8,624 bases of DNA from Lentisphaerota bacterium (GCA_025360875.1 JANYBI010000730.1:1-8624); one strand, 5' to 3'. Numbered from the stretch's first letter, positions 1 through 6,554 are shown. Made by a program: numbers and translations. The notes: generated by a model from the sequence alone, not told the origin.

Positions 1-2
1 CT

Positions 3-110
3 CAAAAATGGCTGCATGAAAGATTTGCCGCGCTCTTACAGCGGCTAATGGATGTATTCGAAATAAAAAGCATGGCGGATCTTCGTCCGCAGTGTATATT
101 CACGGACTGA
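3..110 (+). CDS. possible C-terminal end of a truncated gene (product unknown)
   Basis: A reading frame enters from the left window edge and stays open for 35 codons before a TGA at 108-110. The tail reads like an ordinary globular C-terminus: a helix with leucines and basic residues (LLQRLMDVFEIKSMADL), then LRPQCIFTD. I do not recognise the family. Only the end of the gene is visible, so there is no start or ribosome-binding site to judge by, and 35 open codons could arise by chance. The other two plus frames hit stops within the first 50 bases. The frame stops just before the AT-rich, hairpin-rich stretch, as a real gene end would. Moderate to low confidence. Confidence 0.38.
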   Translation, partial: QKWLHERFAALLQRLMDVFEIKSMADLRPQCIFTD

Positions 111-149
111 CAAGTAACTCAGAATACGGGACTCTCAAGAAAGTTAAAC

Positions 150-165
150 GAGAAATAAATTTCTC
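150..165. other. short perfect hairpin GAGAAAT-AA-ATTTCTC
   Basis: Seven-base arms at 150-156 and 159-165 are perfectly complementary around a 2-base centre. It lies 40 bases after the stop of the possible gene ending at 110 and 25 bases before the first foldback repeat. No T-run follows on either strand, so it is not a classical intrinsic terminator. The whole 111-417 gap holds only this dyad, the repeat at 190-355 and a second small hairpin at 387-404. Confidence 0.35.
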
Positions 166-189
166 TGAACATGGCGGTAACAAGTTTAC

Positions 190-355
190 CCGCCTTAGGA
201 GCCTGTCGGACTTAAGGTTTTTCGCTTGTAGTAGCTCGTGTTCGAGCGTTCTTAACGGAATCTGAAAAGACCGAAGAACGCGCAAACATGCGCTACTACG
301 AACAAATTCAGCCATTCCTGAACTCATTTGTAAGTCCGACAGGCTCCTTAGGCGG
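190..355. repeat. long foldback (palindromic) repeat, copy 1
   Basis: The outer arms at 190-214 and 331-355 are 25 bases each and reverse-complementary with one mismatch. They contain the core TGTCGGACTTA / TAAGTCCGACA. Inside are nested complementary blocks: GTAGTAG (228-234) with CTACTAC (293-299), and CGTTCTT (247-253) with AAGAACG (274-280), leaving a loop of about 20 bases. An alternative small hairpin GCTCG-TGTT-CGAGC sits at 234-247. The core (204-348) is repeated in the same orientation at 1035-1187. The first 66 bases are almost identical between copies and the right half is more diverged. No transposase is visible. It could be a MITE-like or REP/BIME-like element, or the DNA of a structured RNA; the sequence alone does not decide. 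Confidence 0.85.
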
Positions 356-386
356 CGCCAAAGACCAGGGTTCCCGTACTCCATGT

Positions 387-404
387 GATTTGCTTTCGCA
401 AATC
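387..404. other. hairpin GATTTGC-TTTC-GCAAATC
   Basis: Perfect 7-base arms (387-393 and 398-404) enclose a 4-base loop that reads GAAA on the minus strand, a stable tetraloop. It lies 14 bases beyond the stop of the minus-strand gene 418-753, where a terminator would be expected, but no U-run follows it in that direction. It may be a 3'-end stabilising hairpin or a weak terminator. Confidence 0.35.
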
Positions 405-417
405 AAAATATCAAAAA

Positions 418-753
418 TTATTGCTGGCTTAAGCTATTTTCAAAATCTATCATATCTTTATCAACATCAGAAATCTCTTTTGGCTCATCAATATTATTTA
501 GTTTTTCTATTTTTAGTAGAATCTCATCTCCGGACTTAAGATTTTCATCAAAAAACCAAGTATGATGCTTTTTATCAAATATTCCGGCAATTGAACAACT
601 GATATTGTCAATAACGCTACCGTCTCGAGTTTTAAGATTACCCACACGTAGCGTTGCGCTAAGTATTCCATCTCCGCATATCCCGGCACTACAAATTCGT
701 TTGCCGTTTATGTGAACAGTAAGGCTAGGCTTATCAATTTGGTGGTTTTTCAT
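418..753 (-). CDS. small conserved-looking hypothetical protein (111 aa)
   Basis: The function is unknown. The ATG is preceded at 8 bases by AAGGAA, a good ribosome-binding site, and a TATAAT box lies just upstream (780-785). The protein has no signal peptide or membrane segment and is probably cytosolic. The N-terminal third carries HINGKRICSAGICGDGILSA (residues 14-33) and the C-terminal half has LKSGDEILLKIEKLNNIDEPKE (from residue 72). From memory, this combination (NGK, C-AGI-GVL-A, then GDE and P near the end) resembles a widespread family of short uncharacterised bacterial proteins with a compact beta-rich look. I cannot name a family accession. The acidic tail after residue 90 looks flexible. 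It stands alone between two foldback repeats, in AT-richer DNA than the operon to its right, which suggests an accessory gene. Confidence 0.72.
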   Translation of the reverse strand: MKNHQIDKPSLTVHINGKRICSAGICGDGILSATLRVGNLKTRDGSVIDNISCSIAGIFDKKHHTWFFDENLKSGDEILLKIEKLNNIDEPKEISDVDKDMIDFENSLSQQ

Positions 754-779
754 AATCTATGTTCCTTAAGTTAACTGTG

Positions 780-785
780 ATTATA
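780..785 (-). promoter_or_regulatory. -10 box (TATAAT) for the small gene at 418-753
   Basis: A perfect TATAAT on the minus strand lies 26 bases upstream of the ATG at 753. This would give a leader of about 20 bases carrying the AAGGAA ribosome site. No good -35 hexamer is seen at 16-18 bases, so the assignment rests on the -10 and its position. Confidence 0.42.
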
Positions 786-936
786 TGTATATACCTTTTT
801 TCAGGGGAACAGACTGTTGCCGCTGCGAAAATAATCTTCCGTGATGAAATTGATACGCTTATAATATATCCCGGAAACCTTAATATAAGATACAATCTAC
901 TACCCGAAAGGCAAGGGTAGATAGGAAATCGTAAAG

Positions 937-957
937 CGAACGTCGAACATCGAACTA
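937..957. repeat. short tandem repeat, 3 x 7 bp (CGAACNN)
   Basis: Three consecutive heptamers read CGAACGT, CGAACAT and CGAACTA, so the first five bases are constant and the last two vary. It looks like the remnant of a simple-sequence array in non-coding DNA. No function is evident. Confidence 0.6.
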
Positions 958-1034
958 AAGTTGCAGGATTAACGGATTGTTGCAAATCAAGGAGATATGC
1001 AATACCCAATAATCCAACAATCCAGCCCGGAGAG

Positions 1035-1187
1035 TGTCGGACTTAAGGTTATTCGCTTGTAGTAGCTCGTGTTCGAGCGTTCTTAATGGAATCTGAAAAC
1101 TTCAAATAACGCGCAAATCCTCCATGGAGGACTACTACAAACAAAATCACCTATATTTGAACTCATTACTAAGTCCGACAGGCTCCT
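1035..1187. repeat. foldback repeat, copy 2
   Basis: Direct repeat of the element at 204-348. Positions 1035-1100 match copy 1 at about 64 of 66 bases, and the right end from CTACTAC to the GGCTCCT boundary matches at roughly four in five positions. Terminal inverted repeats TGTCGGACTTA (1035-1045) and TAAGTCCGACA (1170-1180) are perfect over 11 bases, but the longer 25-base arms of copy 1 are absent. GTAGTAG/CTACTAC pairing is kept. Relative to copy 1 the right arm carries a different segment with a perfect 14-base palindrome, TCCTCCATGGAGGA (1118-1131). The end lies 36 bases from the stop of the flavocytochrome gene, so it also sits at that operon's 3' end. Confidence 0.83.
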
Positions 1188-1222
1188 GCCGAGAACCATT
1201 AATCCGTCATCTTAAGGAATAC

Positions 1223-2563
1223 TCACAGCGCAAACTTCTCGAAATGGATTCTGGATTTGGGCACCTTGAGTTCGGAAAGGGATTTCCGGACAAATTTCAT
1301 CATCATGGGCGGTCCGCAGAGGAAGACTTCGCGGTCAGGAAGATCAGGAACAAGGCTGGAGATCTTCTCCTTGTCCAATTTCCCTTTTTCGCCGGTCCAC
1401 CCGGCATCTTCGCTTAGAACATGGACGACTTTGAGATGTCCGCCCGACTTTCCAGCAAGCTCATCCAGTTCCTTTTCAAAGACAATTGCCGCACGGTTCC
1501 GGTTCGCGTAAATTAGAATGACGTCGCGTCCTGTGGCGGACATTTCCTCGGCCAACGCGCGGATCGGAGTTATCCCGATTCCTCCGGCTATGAGGAGGAT
1601 TTTTTGCGAATTGCTGGTAGCGGACGTGAAGATTCCATGCGGCCCGTCAATGAAAACATGGGTTCCGGGCTTGAGTCCAGGAATACGCCGGGTGAAGTCG
1701 CCAAGGGCCTTTATTGAAAGCCGGATCTTTTCGCCGTTCGGCCGGAACGACATCGAGAACGGATGGGCTTCCCAGCGGAATCCTTTCGCCCAGAACCGGA
1801 CTATCATGAACTGTCCGGCTTCAACCGGGAAAAACTCCATGCTCCTTCCTTCTATATATACGGAGGTGACATCTCCAGTTTCCGGGACAATCTTCTCAAC
1901 CTTGAACCGGTGCCTGAGGAAAAAAATTACGGGACGTAAAAACCTGTAGTATGCCAGGTTCGCGAAAGTGAAGGCGTAAAGAGCGTACCAGTAACCTTCG
2001 AAATATCTGTTCCCGACCAGATCTGTCCCGACCTCGAACTGATGTCCGAACACCAGCGCTATTGCGACATAGAGGGACAGATGGGAATAATACCAGACTT
2101 CGTATCTGACCCATTTTTTCAGTACGAGAACTGAGAATACCAGGGCGACGGATATTACGATCACCCCGATTATGGCTGCCAGAACATCCTCCCAGTTTTC
2201 GATGAAATCAACGTACTGTGCCAGGAACCCGGTTCCCGACTGCATGGAATGTCCGGTTGTCACGAGCAGCGGATGGGCGAGAAGAAATGCGACAATCGCA
2301 AATCCCGTGAAATGGTGCAGATGGGCCATGCGATCAAGTCCGAACGAATGTTCCAGCCATTTGATCCTGCCTATCAGCAGCAGCTGGAAAAGTATGCACA
2401 GGACCGCAAACAATCCGGCAAGACGTCCATATGCGAGATACTGGCCGACCGGTTCACCCGTGAGCTGGTTGCCCATGGAATGGTTCACATGTCCATAAAG
2501 CCAGAAACCAGTTACAAGGGCGAACTGGGTTCCAAGGAGAAACAGCCATCCGAATTTTTTCAT
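1223..2563 (-). CDS. ferric-reductase/NADPH-oxidase-like membrane flavocytochrome (446 aa)
   Basis: Predicted membrane oxidoreductase that moves electrons from cytosolic NAD(P)H through FAD and two b-haems to an acceptor on the far side of the membrane. About six hydrophobic helices occupy residues 1-215. The histidine pairs H83/H97 (14 apart) and H161/H174 (13 apart) reproduce the spacing of haem ligands in NOX and ferric-reductase proteins. The cytosolic half is a ferredoxin-reductase module: FAD motif HPFS at 267-270, nucleotide-binding GGIGITP at 327-333, CGPP at 416-419, and a C-terminal HFEKFAL. The length is usual for bacterial members. The ATG follows AAGGA at 8 bases. The gene starts 31 bp after the rubrerythrin stop with no terminator between, so the two are probably co-transcribed. 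The natural acceptor cannot be read from sequence; ferric iron, a quinone, or the exported rubrerythrin are possibilities. Confidence 0.9.
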   Translation of the reverse strand: MKKFGWLFLLGTQFALVTGFWLYGHVNHSMGNQLTGEPVGQYLAYGRLAGLFAVLCILFQLLLIGRIKWLEHSFGLDRMAHLHHFTGFAIVAFLLAHPLLVTTGHSMQSGTGFLAQYVDFIENWEDVLAAIIGVIVISVALVFSVLVLKKWVRYEVWYYSHLSLYVAIALVFGHQFEVGTDLVGNRYFEGYWYALYAFTFANLAYYRFLRPVIFFLRHRFKVEKIVPETGDVTSVYIEGRSMEFFPVEAGQFMIVRFWAKGFRWEAHPFSMSFRPNGEKIRLSIKALGDFTRRIPGLKPGTHVFIDGPHGIFTSATSNSQKILLIAGGIGITPIRALAEEMSATGRDVILIYANRNRAAIVFEKELDELAGKSGGHLKVVHVLSEDAGWTGEKGKLDKEKISSLVPDLPDREVFLCGPPMMMKFVRKSLSELKVPKSRIHFEKFAL

Positions 2564-2594
2564 ATCGGCATCCTTCGGATTATGGGTATCATTA

Positions 2595-3221
2595 CTATTT
2601 TACGAGATCAAATTTGCCTCGTGGCGTGGAACTGACCGGACAAACTTTAAGATTCATGTCCATGGTGGTATATCCGCAGACTGTACATACCAGGAATTCC
2701 TTGCCTGTCGCCTTCCATGCATCCAGTTCCTTGAGAGCCTGCGAATACAGTCTGGCATGTTCCACCTCAGCGGCCATCGCCCTTTTGAACGTAGTGGAGG
2801 CATCTGAGTTCTTATCTGCTTCAGCCAGCTTTATGAATGAGGGATACATCGTTTCCTTTTCGTATGTCTCCCCCTTTATTGACGCTTCAAGATTCTCCTT
2901 GGTGGATTTGACATCAGCCTTTTCAATGGCGGCCTTGGGCTCAGCACCCATCTTCCTTATGACCACGGCATGACTGGCCGCATGTATTCCTTCCGACTTG
3001 GATGCGGCGCGGAAAAGGGAGGCGACAGACTTGTAGCCTTCCTCGTCAGCTTTCACGGCAAACGCCTCATAACGAACCTTCGCGTTCGATTCGCCATTGA
3101 ATGCCGCCTGCAGATTGTCCAGAGTTGTCTTGCCGGCTTCTTCAGCAGCTTTCATTGTGAAAACCAATCCCATGCACAACACGACCACGCCAACGACTCC
3201 AACCATCATTTTTTTGATCAT
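2595..3221 (-). CDS. exported rubrerythrin with incomplete rubredoxin-like domain (208 aa)
   Basis: Di-iron peroxidase-type protein. The start at 3221 has a strong AAGGGG site 7 bases upstream; a longer frame back to 3401 would overlap the PBP2 gene and lacks such a site. Residues 1-26 are a basic-then-hydrophobic signal or anchor (MIKKMMVGVVGVVVLCMGLV), so the protein probably acts outside the cytoplasm, unlike most rubrerythrins. The four-helix core shows the expected carboxylate/His ligands: E44, E77xxH80, E118xxE121 and E152xxH155, with family-like spacing. The tail starts as a rubredoxin knuckle (C179-T-V-C182-G), but the second knuckle is C194-P-V-S197, so the fourth iron ligand is serine (codon AGT, one base from TGT). 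That may weaken or retune the iron site. The gene follows PBP2 by 65 bp and precedes a transmembrane NAD(P)H oxidoreductase that could reduce it. Confidence 0.9.
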   Translation of the reverse strand: MIKKMMVGVVGVVVLCMGLVFTMKAAEEAGKTTLDNLQAAFNGESNAKVRYEAFAVKADEEGYKSVASLFRAASKSEGIHAASHAVVIRKMGAEPKAAIEKADVKSTKENLEASIKGETYEKETMYPSFIKLAEADKNSDASTTFKRAMAAEVEHARLYSQALKELDAWKATGKEFLVCTVCGYTTMDMNLKVCPVSSTPRGKFDLVK

Positions 3222-3243
3222 ACCCAGTCCCCTTTTATTTAAA

Positions 3244-3272
3244 ATATCATTATTACAAAAAGCCAATTTCAA
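3244..3272 (-). promoter_or_regulatory. possible weak promoter for the rubrerythrin-flavocytochrome pair
   Basis: The 65-bp AT-rich gap between PBP2 and rubrerythrin contains, on the minus strand, TTGAAA (3267-3272) followed after 17 bases by TGATAT (3244-3249). The -35 is good and the -10 poor. A separate promoter would let the redox pair be expressed apart from the cell-wall genes, but read-through from PBP2 is equally possible because no terminator is seen. Confidence 0.28.
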
Positions 3273-3286
3273 AGTAGTCATAATAT

Positions 3287-5185
3287 TCAATCCGGCTCCA
3301 TCAAAATATCCGGCTCTATTGCCTCCTGCTTGAGGTCTATCTCCTGGGCATCCGGAGATTCCAGCCATGTCTGGAAGAACTGCCTTACTATTGGCGCGCA
3401 TGTCGAACCGCCGCTGATACCTTCCTGGACAATCAGGGCAAAACCATATGTCTTTCCGTTATGTGTCCCAAACCCCATGAACCAGGTGTTAGTCTTCCTG
3501 TCATTTTTCGGACCAATTTCAGCGGTACCGGTCTTTCCTGACAATGTTATCTTATCGTTGATGGCTTTCTTGGCGGTACCCTTTTCTCCATTGACAACCA
3601 GATACATCCCCTGTCTCACAATTTCAAGATTTTCCTTCTTTACTTTCAGTTCGGACACTTTTTCAGCTCCTTCCCTGGCGTACAGGACATTGCCGTCGGT
3701 ATCCCGGACTTCCTGGAGAAGGTATGGTTTCAACACGGATCCTCCGTTTGCTATCGCCGACACATATAATGCCGCCTGCAGAGGGGTGAGAAGAATTATC
3801 CCCTGCCCTATGGAAACGAGGCAGGTGTCGTAGACGGTCCATCTCTCACCGTACAACCTGTATTTCGCCTCCATCGAGGGGATCTGTCCGGCGCGTTCAG
3901 GAAGACATATGCCTGTCTTCCTTCCGATGCCTGCGGAAGCCATCATGTCGGCAATCTTTTCGAGACCGAGCTTCCTGCCCTGCGACATGAAATAGACGTT
4001 GCACGACTGCTGTATTCCGTAAAGCATGTCGACATCCCCATGTCCTCCGTTCTTCCAGCTCCAGCAGTGGATCGCGGCATTGCCAATCACAAGCGAACCG
4101 TCGCATCTGATTTTCTCCAGCGGGTCGAACCCGCTTTCAAGCGTCGCCATGGCTATGATCGGCTTGATGATCGAGCCTGGAGTGTATTCACCGTAAGTCG
4201 CACGGTTTACAAGCGGCCGGCCGGGATCATTCATATACATGTTCCAGTCGGCGCTCTTTATTTTCGGGACAAATAGCTGCGGCTCGAATCCGGGGGAGGA
4301 TACCATCGAAATGACTCCTCCGGTGGAAGCGTCAAGAAGGACAAAGGCGCCATACCTCTCCTCAAGGAGCTTTTCCGCAATCATCTGCGCCCTGGAGTCG
4401 ATTGTGAGCACAATGTCGTTTCCGTTCTGCGGAGGCACAGGAGTCCCTATGGTCTCAAACACGAATCCCATGTTGTTTATCCTGACCATCTCGTTTCCTG
4501 CCTCTCCTTTGAGTCCGCGCAGCGGAACCGGCCCGCATTTTATGAATCCGTCATACATCTTTTCAATTCCGTCCCTGCCTATCCAGTCGGGAAGATAATA
4601 TGAGAAGTCGGTCCTGTCCTCGGCCGTGCCCGGATCCTCAAGCCCCACATATCCGAGCACATGGCAGGCTGTTTTGCCCCCGGGATAATAGCGTTTCGGG
4701 ATGATCTTGATTTCCATCCCCTGTATCTCCATGCCCATCTCGACGGCATTCGCCATCTCCACGTTCGTGAGATCCTTGAAAACTGTGAGAGGCAGTGCAG
4801 GCTTGGTGTTGATATGTCGCAGTATCCCTTCGGTGGTGAGCGACGACTTCCTGCCGATGGCGGCCCCGATCGCGTGCGCACTGGCGAAAATGTGGTTGAC
4901 CGTCTTCTTCTGTCTTCCCGGCTGCCTCATTTCAGCGGGATGGAAGACGATGTCATAACTCGGGATATTGTCGGCAAGCGCCTTCATGTCCGAACTGAAT
5001 ATCCTGCCCCTGATGGAGGGAAGACGGATGCACCTGATGGACTGCTTCGAGACTTTCTCCCTGTGCTCCTCCCCAAGCTGTATCTGTTCATCCCAGAGCT
5101 TGACCACGATTACAATGTAGAACAGCGTGAAGATGGCGCCAAGTATGAAGATCCTCAGAAGGGCTTTTACAATTTCATCTTTCAA
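3287..5185 (-). CDS. mrdA: penicillin-binding protein 2, elongation transpeptidase (632 aa)
   Basis: Class B penicillin-binding protein that cross-links peptidoglycan during lateral wall growth, anchored in the inner membrane with its catalytic domain in the periplasm. Residues 7-30 form the single N-terminal membrane helix. The dimerisation/pedestal region covers about 50-240. The transpeptidase domain has all three active-site motifs: S338-I-I-K341 (nucleophile Ser338), S394-C-N396 and K551-T-G553. The PBP2 signature CWSWKNGGHG is at 374-383. Length matches the family. I place the start at TTG 5185, one base after the mreD stop, with GAGGAAAGG upstream. The alternative ATG at 5275 would add a non-hydrophobic 30-residue extension deep inside mreD. 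Gene order mreC-mreD-mrdA is the classic one, but rodA, normally next, is absent here. Confidence 0.93.
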   Translation of the reverse strand: MKDEIVKALLRIFILGAIFTLFYIVIVVKLWDEQIQLGEEHREKVSKQSIRCIRLPSIRGRIFSSDMKALADNIPSYDIVFHPAEMRQPGRQKKTVNHIFASAHAIGAAIGRKSSLTTEGILRHINTKPALPLTVFKDLTNVEMANAVEMGMEIQGMEIKIIPKRYYPGGKTACHVLGYVGLEDPGTAEDRTDFSYYLPDWIGRDGIEKMYDGFIKCGPVPLRGLKGEAGNEMVRINNMGFVFETIGTPVPPQNGNDIVLTIDSRAQMIAEKLLEERYGAFVLLDASTGGVISMVSSPGFEPQLFVPKIKSADWNMYMNDPGRPLVNRATYGEYTPGSIIKPIIAMATLESGFDPLEKIRCDGSLVIGNAAIHCWSWKNGGHGDVDMLYGIQQSCNVYFMSQGRKLGLEKIADMMASAGIGRKTGICLPERAGQIPSMEAKYRLYGERWTVYDTCLVSIGQGIILLTPLQAALYVSAIANGGSVLKPYLLQEVRDTDGNVLYAREGAEKVSELKVKKENLEIVRQGMYLVVNGEKGTAKKAINDKITLSGKTGTAEIGPKNDRKTNTWFMGFGTHNGKTYGFALIVQEGISGGSTCAPIVRQFFQTWLESPDAQEIDLKQEAIEPDILMEPD

Positions 5186-5186
5186 C

Positions 5187-5705
5187 CTATTGCATCCTTT
5201 CCTCGATATTTTCCCTGGCGTTCCTGTAAAGTTCCATCCCAAGCCACTCGGATGCGGCGTCAAGGCATAGGACAATCAGCGGAAGAAGCAGGGCTCCCGA
5301 AATCACCGAGGACAGGAGAATGAAAAAAATGTCCCATACCCCCCCGAACAGCATGCTCCTCCAATAGATAGCGATTGCCGGCAGGACCGCCACAAGCCCT
5401 GTCATCATCCCGGGCACCGCATGCAGCAGGAAATCCTTGGTCTCACCCTTGAGCAGCCAGAACACTGTCACGCCTGAAACCGCCATGAGTCCCAAGGTGG
5501 AAACAGGTACCGTCCTTCCAAAGAGCATGTCCAGCACCAGGCCCGAGAAAAAACCGAGCGCCAGCCCCATCCTCCATCCATGCACCATTGAAAAATAGAA
5601 TACCGACATGCCTGTCAGAGGTATGATCATGCCGAATCCTCCGATCATGGCTTCTGCCATGATCGACAATGCAAGCACCAGGAATATGTAGCAGGCTGTT
5701 ATCAT
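5187..5705 (-). CDS. mreD: rod shape-determining protein MreD (172 aa)
   Basis: Small integral membrane component of the elongasome that works with MreC. Nearly the whole chain is hydrophobic, with about five or six membrane segments (roughly 4-22, 24-42, 46-62, 68-86, 96-116 and 124-148) and a charged C-terminal tail ending ENIEERMQ. The stretch GLVLDMLFG at 55-63 matches the conserved MreD pattern of a glycine-rich helix with Asp. Its ATG overlaps the mreC stop in an ATGA and there is no clear ribosome site, so translation is probably coupled. Assignment rests on hydropathy, this motif, length and position between mreC and PBP2. Confidence 0.88.
   Translation of the reverse strand: MITACYIFLVLALSIMAEAMIGGFGMIIPLTGMSVFYFSMVHGWRMGLALGFFSGLVLDMLFGRTVPVSTLGLMAVSGVTVFWLLKGETKDFLLHAVPGMMTGLVAVLPAIAIYWRSMLFGGVWDIFFILLSSVISGALLLPLIVLCLDAASEWLGMELYRNARENIEERMQ
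5196..5204 (-). promoter_or_regulatory. ribosome-binding site that decides the TTG start of PBP2
   Basis: Minus-strand GAGGAAAGG, inside the last codons of mreD, ends 10 bases before TTG 5185. No ATG lies in frame near it, so this site supports the TTG as start and implies translational coupling with mreD. Confidence 0.55.
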
Positions 5706-6550
5706 TTTTCAGGCACCAGCACAAGAAGGAATTGGAGACTGTCGAACCTGGCGGAAGGCTCCATCCACGCCTCCGCATAAAGGTTGTCCTTTATCTTGAT
5801 CATCTGTCCTTCCGTTTCCTCCGCCAGCCTGCCGATCAGCAGGGAGGAAGGTGTGATTCCGCTGAGGCCGGAAGTGAAGACATATTCCCCGGGGGAGTAT
5901 TTGACATCCTTAGGAAGGAATTTTATTTTTACGAGAAAGTTCTTTTCAGTTTTTTTACCGGCTCCGGCCACCCCATGGGCCTTGCTTCCTGAAACCATGA
6001 CGCTCAGGGCGCAGTCGTCGCTCAGGATCGTGCTTACTACTGACTCGTGCTTGGAAACCGACCTGATCCTGCCGACAACTGCAAAGGACGGGGCTGCCCC
6101 GTCTTTTCCGGCGATCCTTGAAATCACCACGCCCCCCTCCCTTATCCCATCGGACTCCCCCTTGTCGATTATCAGCTTTTCATACCATCTGGCCGGATCC
6201 CGCCTTATTATTTCCGCCTTGAGGCAGGTGAAATATGGGACCTTCCCTATCCCGACAAGGTCCCTGAGTTCGACGTTGTCCATCCTGAGATGGTCCATTA
6301 TCTTCATTTTCGCGGAAAGCATTTCATTATCCTCGCGCAGTTTCAGGACCTCTGACGCCAGACTGCCTTTCTTCTCCAGCATGAGGCCCGCATACGCCTC
6401 GGTATCCGAAACCTTCTCCACTGCGGAAAAATAGGGATGGTAGAAATCGGGGACGACCTTCCCTGTAAATTTCCTGACAGCGGAAATGGAGAGGATCGCG
6501 AAGAGCACCAAGAATCCCGCAATCAGAATTATGTTATTCCTGCTGAGCAT
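5702..6550 (-). CDS. mreC: rod shape-determining protein MreC (282 aa)
   Basis: Bitopic periplasmic scaffold that binds PBP2 and helps activate wall elongation. Residues 5-24 form one membrane helix, followed by a heptad-like coiled coil at about 55-100 (LASEVLKLREDNEMLSAK). The double beta-barrel core then follows: AEIIRRDPARWYEKLIIDKG at 112-131, VVGRI at 158-162, and the conserved end motif YVFTSGLSG at 223-231 with LLIGRL at 237-242. Length is typical. The ATG is preceded by AAGG overlapping the stop of the upstream gene (gap 4 bases); a TTG one codon earlier is an alternative. No mreB lies directly upstream, which is the usual arrangement. Confidence 0.92.
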   Translation of the reverse strand: MLSRNNIILIAGFLVLFAILSISAVRKFTGKVVPDFYHPYFSAVEKVSDTEAYAGLMLEKKGSLASEVLKLREDNEMLSAKMKIMDHLRMDNVELRDLVGIGKVPYFTCLKAEIIRRDPARWYEKLIIDKGESDGIREGGVVISRIAGKDGAAPSFAVVGRIRSVSKHESVVSTILSDDCALSVMVSGSKAHGVAGAGKKTEKNFLVKIKFLPKDVKYSPGEYVFTSGLSGITPSSLLIGRLAEETEGQMIKIKDNLYAEAWMEPSARFDSLQFLLVLVPEK

Positions 6551-6554
6551 CAAC

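Larger units (their letters stand above)
754..1034. other. non-coding, low-complexity intergenic stretch
   Basis: No convincing gene is seen between the start of the small gene and the second repeat. The stretch holds a 6-base stem CTACCC (900-905) / GGGTAG (915-920), three tandem 7-base units at 937-957, and a 9-base perfect inverted repeat GGATTGTTG (974-982) / CAACAATCC (1015-1023). A minus-strand frame at 734-1009 is open but has no ribosome site and translates to low-complexity sequence, so I do not call it. Confidence 0.6.

Noticed and set aside
100..384. 94-residue minus-strand frame across repeat copy 1
   Set aside because: It is generated by the foldback repeat and its flanks; no ribosome site and no protein-like features.
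734..1009. 91-residue minus-strand frame upstream of the small gene
   Set aside because: It overlaps the small gene's start and promoter, has no ribosome site and translates through the heptamer repeat; low-complexity product.
204..1187. Integron attC sites flanking a gene cassette
   Set aside because: The length and palindromic form fit, but I find no paired RYYYAAC / GTTRRRY core sites at the ends of either repeat, no integrase in the window, and the gene lies on the minus strand alone.
288..1189. Related peptides starting in both repeats (...LNS..SPTGS) as a real small-protein family
   Set aside because: The shared residues come from shared DNA. Most base differences between the copies change the amino acid, there is no ribosome site, and downstream the frames run into unrelated sequence, one of them antisense to the flavocytochrome gene.
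1188..1222. Intrinsic terminator after the flavocytochrome gene
   Set aside because: A weak GGTTCTC/GAGCC pairing exists on the minus strand but there is no U-run; the foldback repeat just beyond is not followed by one either.
3222..3286. Fur or PerR box before the redox pair
   Set aside because: The gap is AT-rich, and minus-strand TAATAATGATAT is faintly similar to such operators, but no clear palindrome or hexamer array is present.
3287..5275. Longer PBP2 beginning at ATG 5275
   Set aside because: It would overlap the mreD coding region by 89 bases and add 30 non-hydrophobic residues before the membrane helix, without a ribosome site; TTG 5185 fits better.
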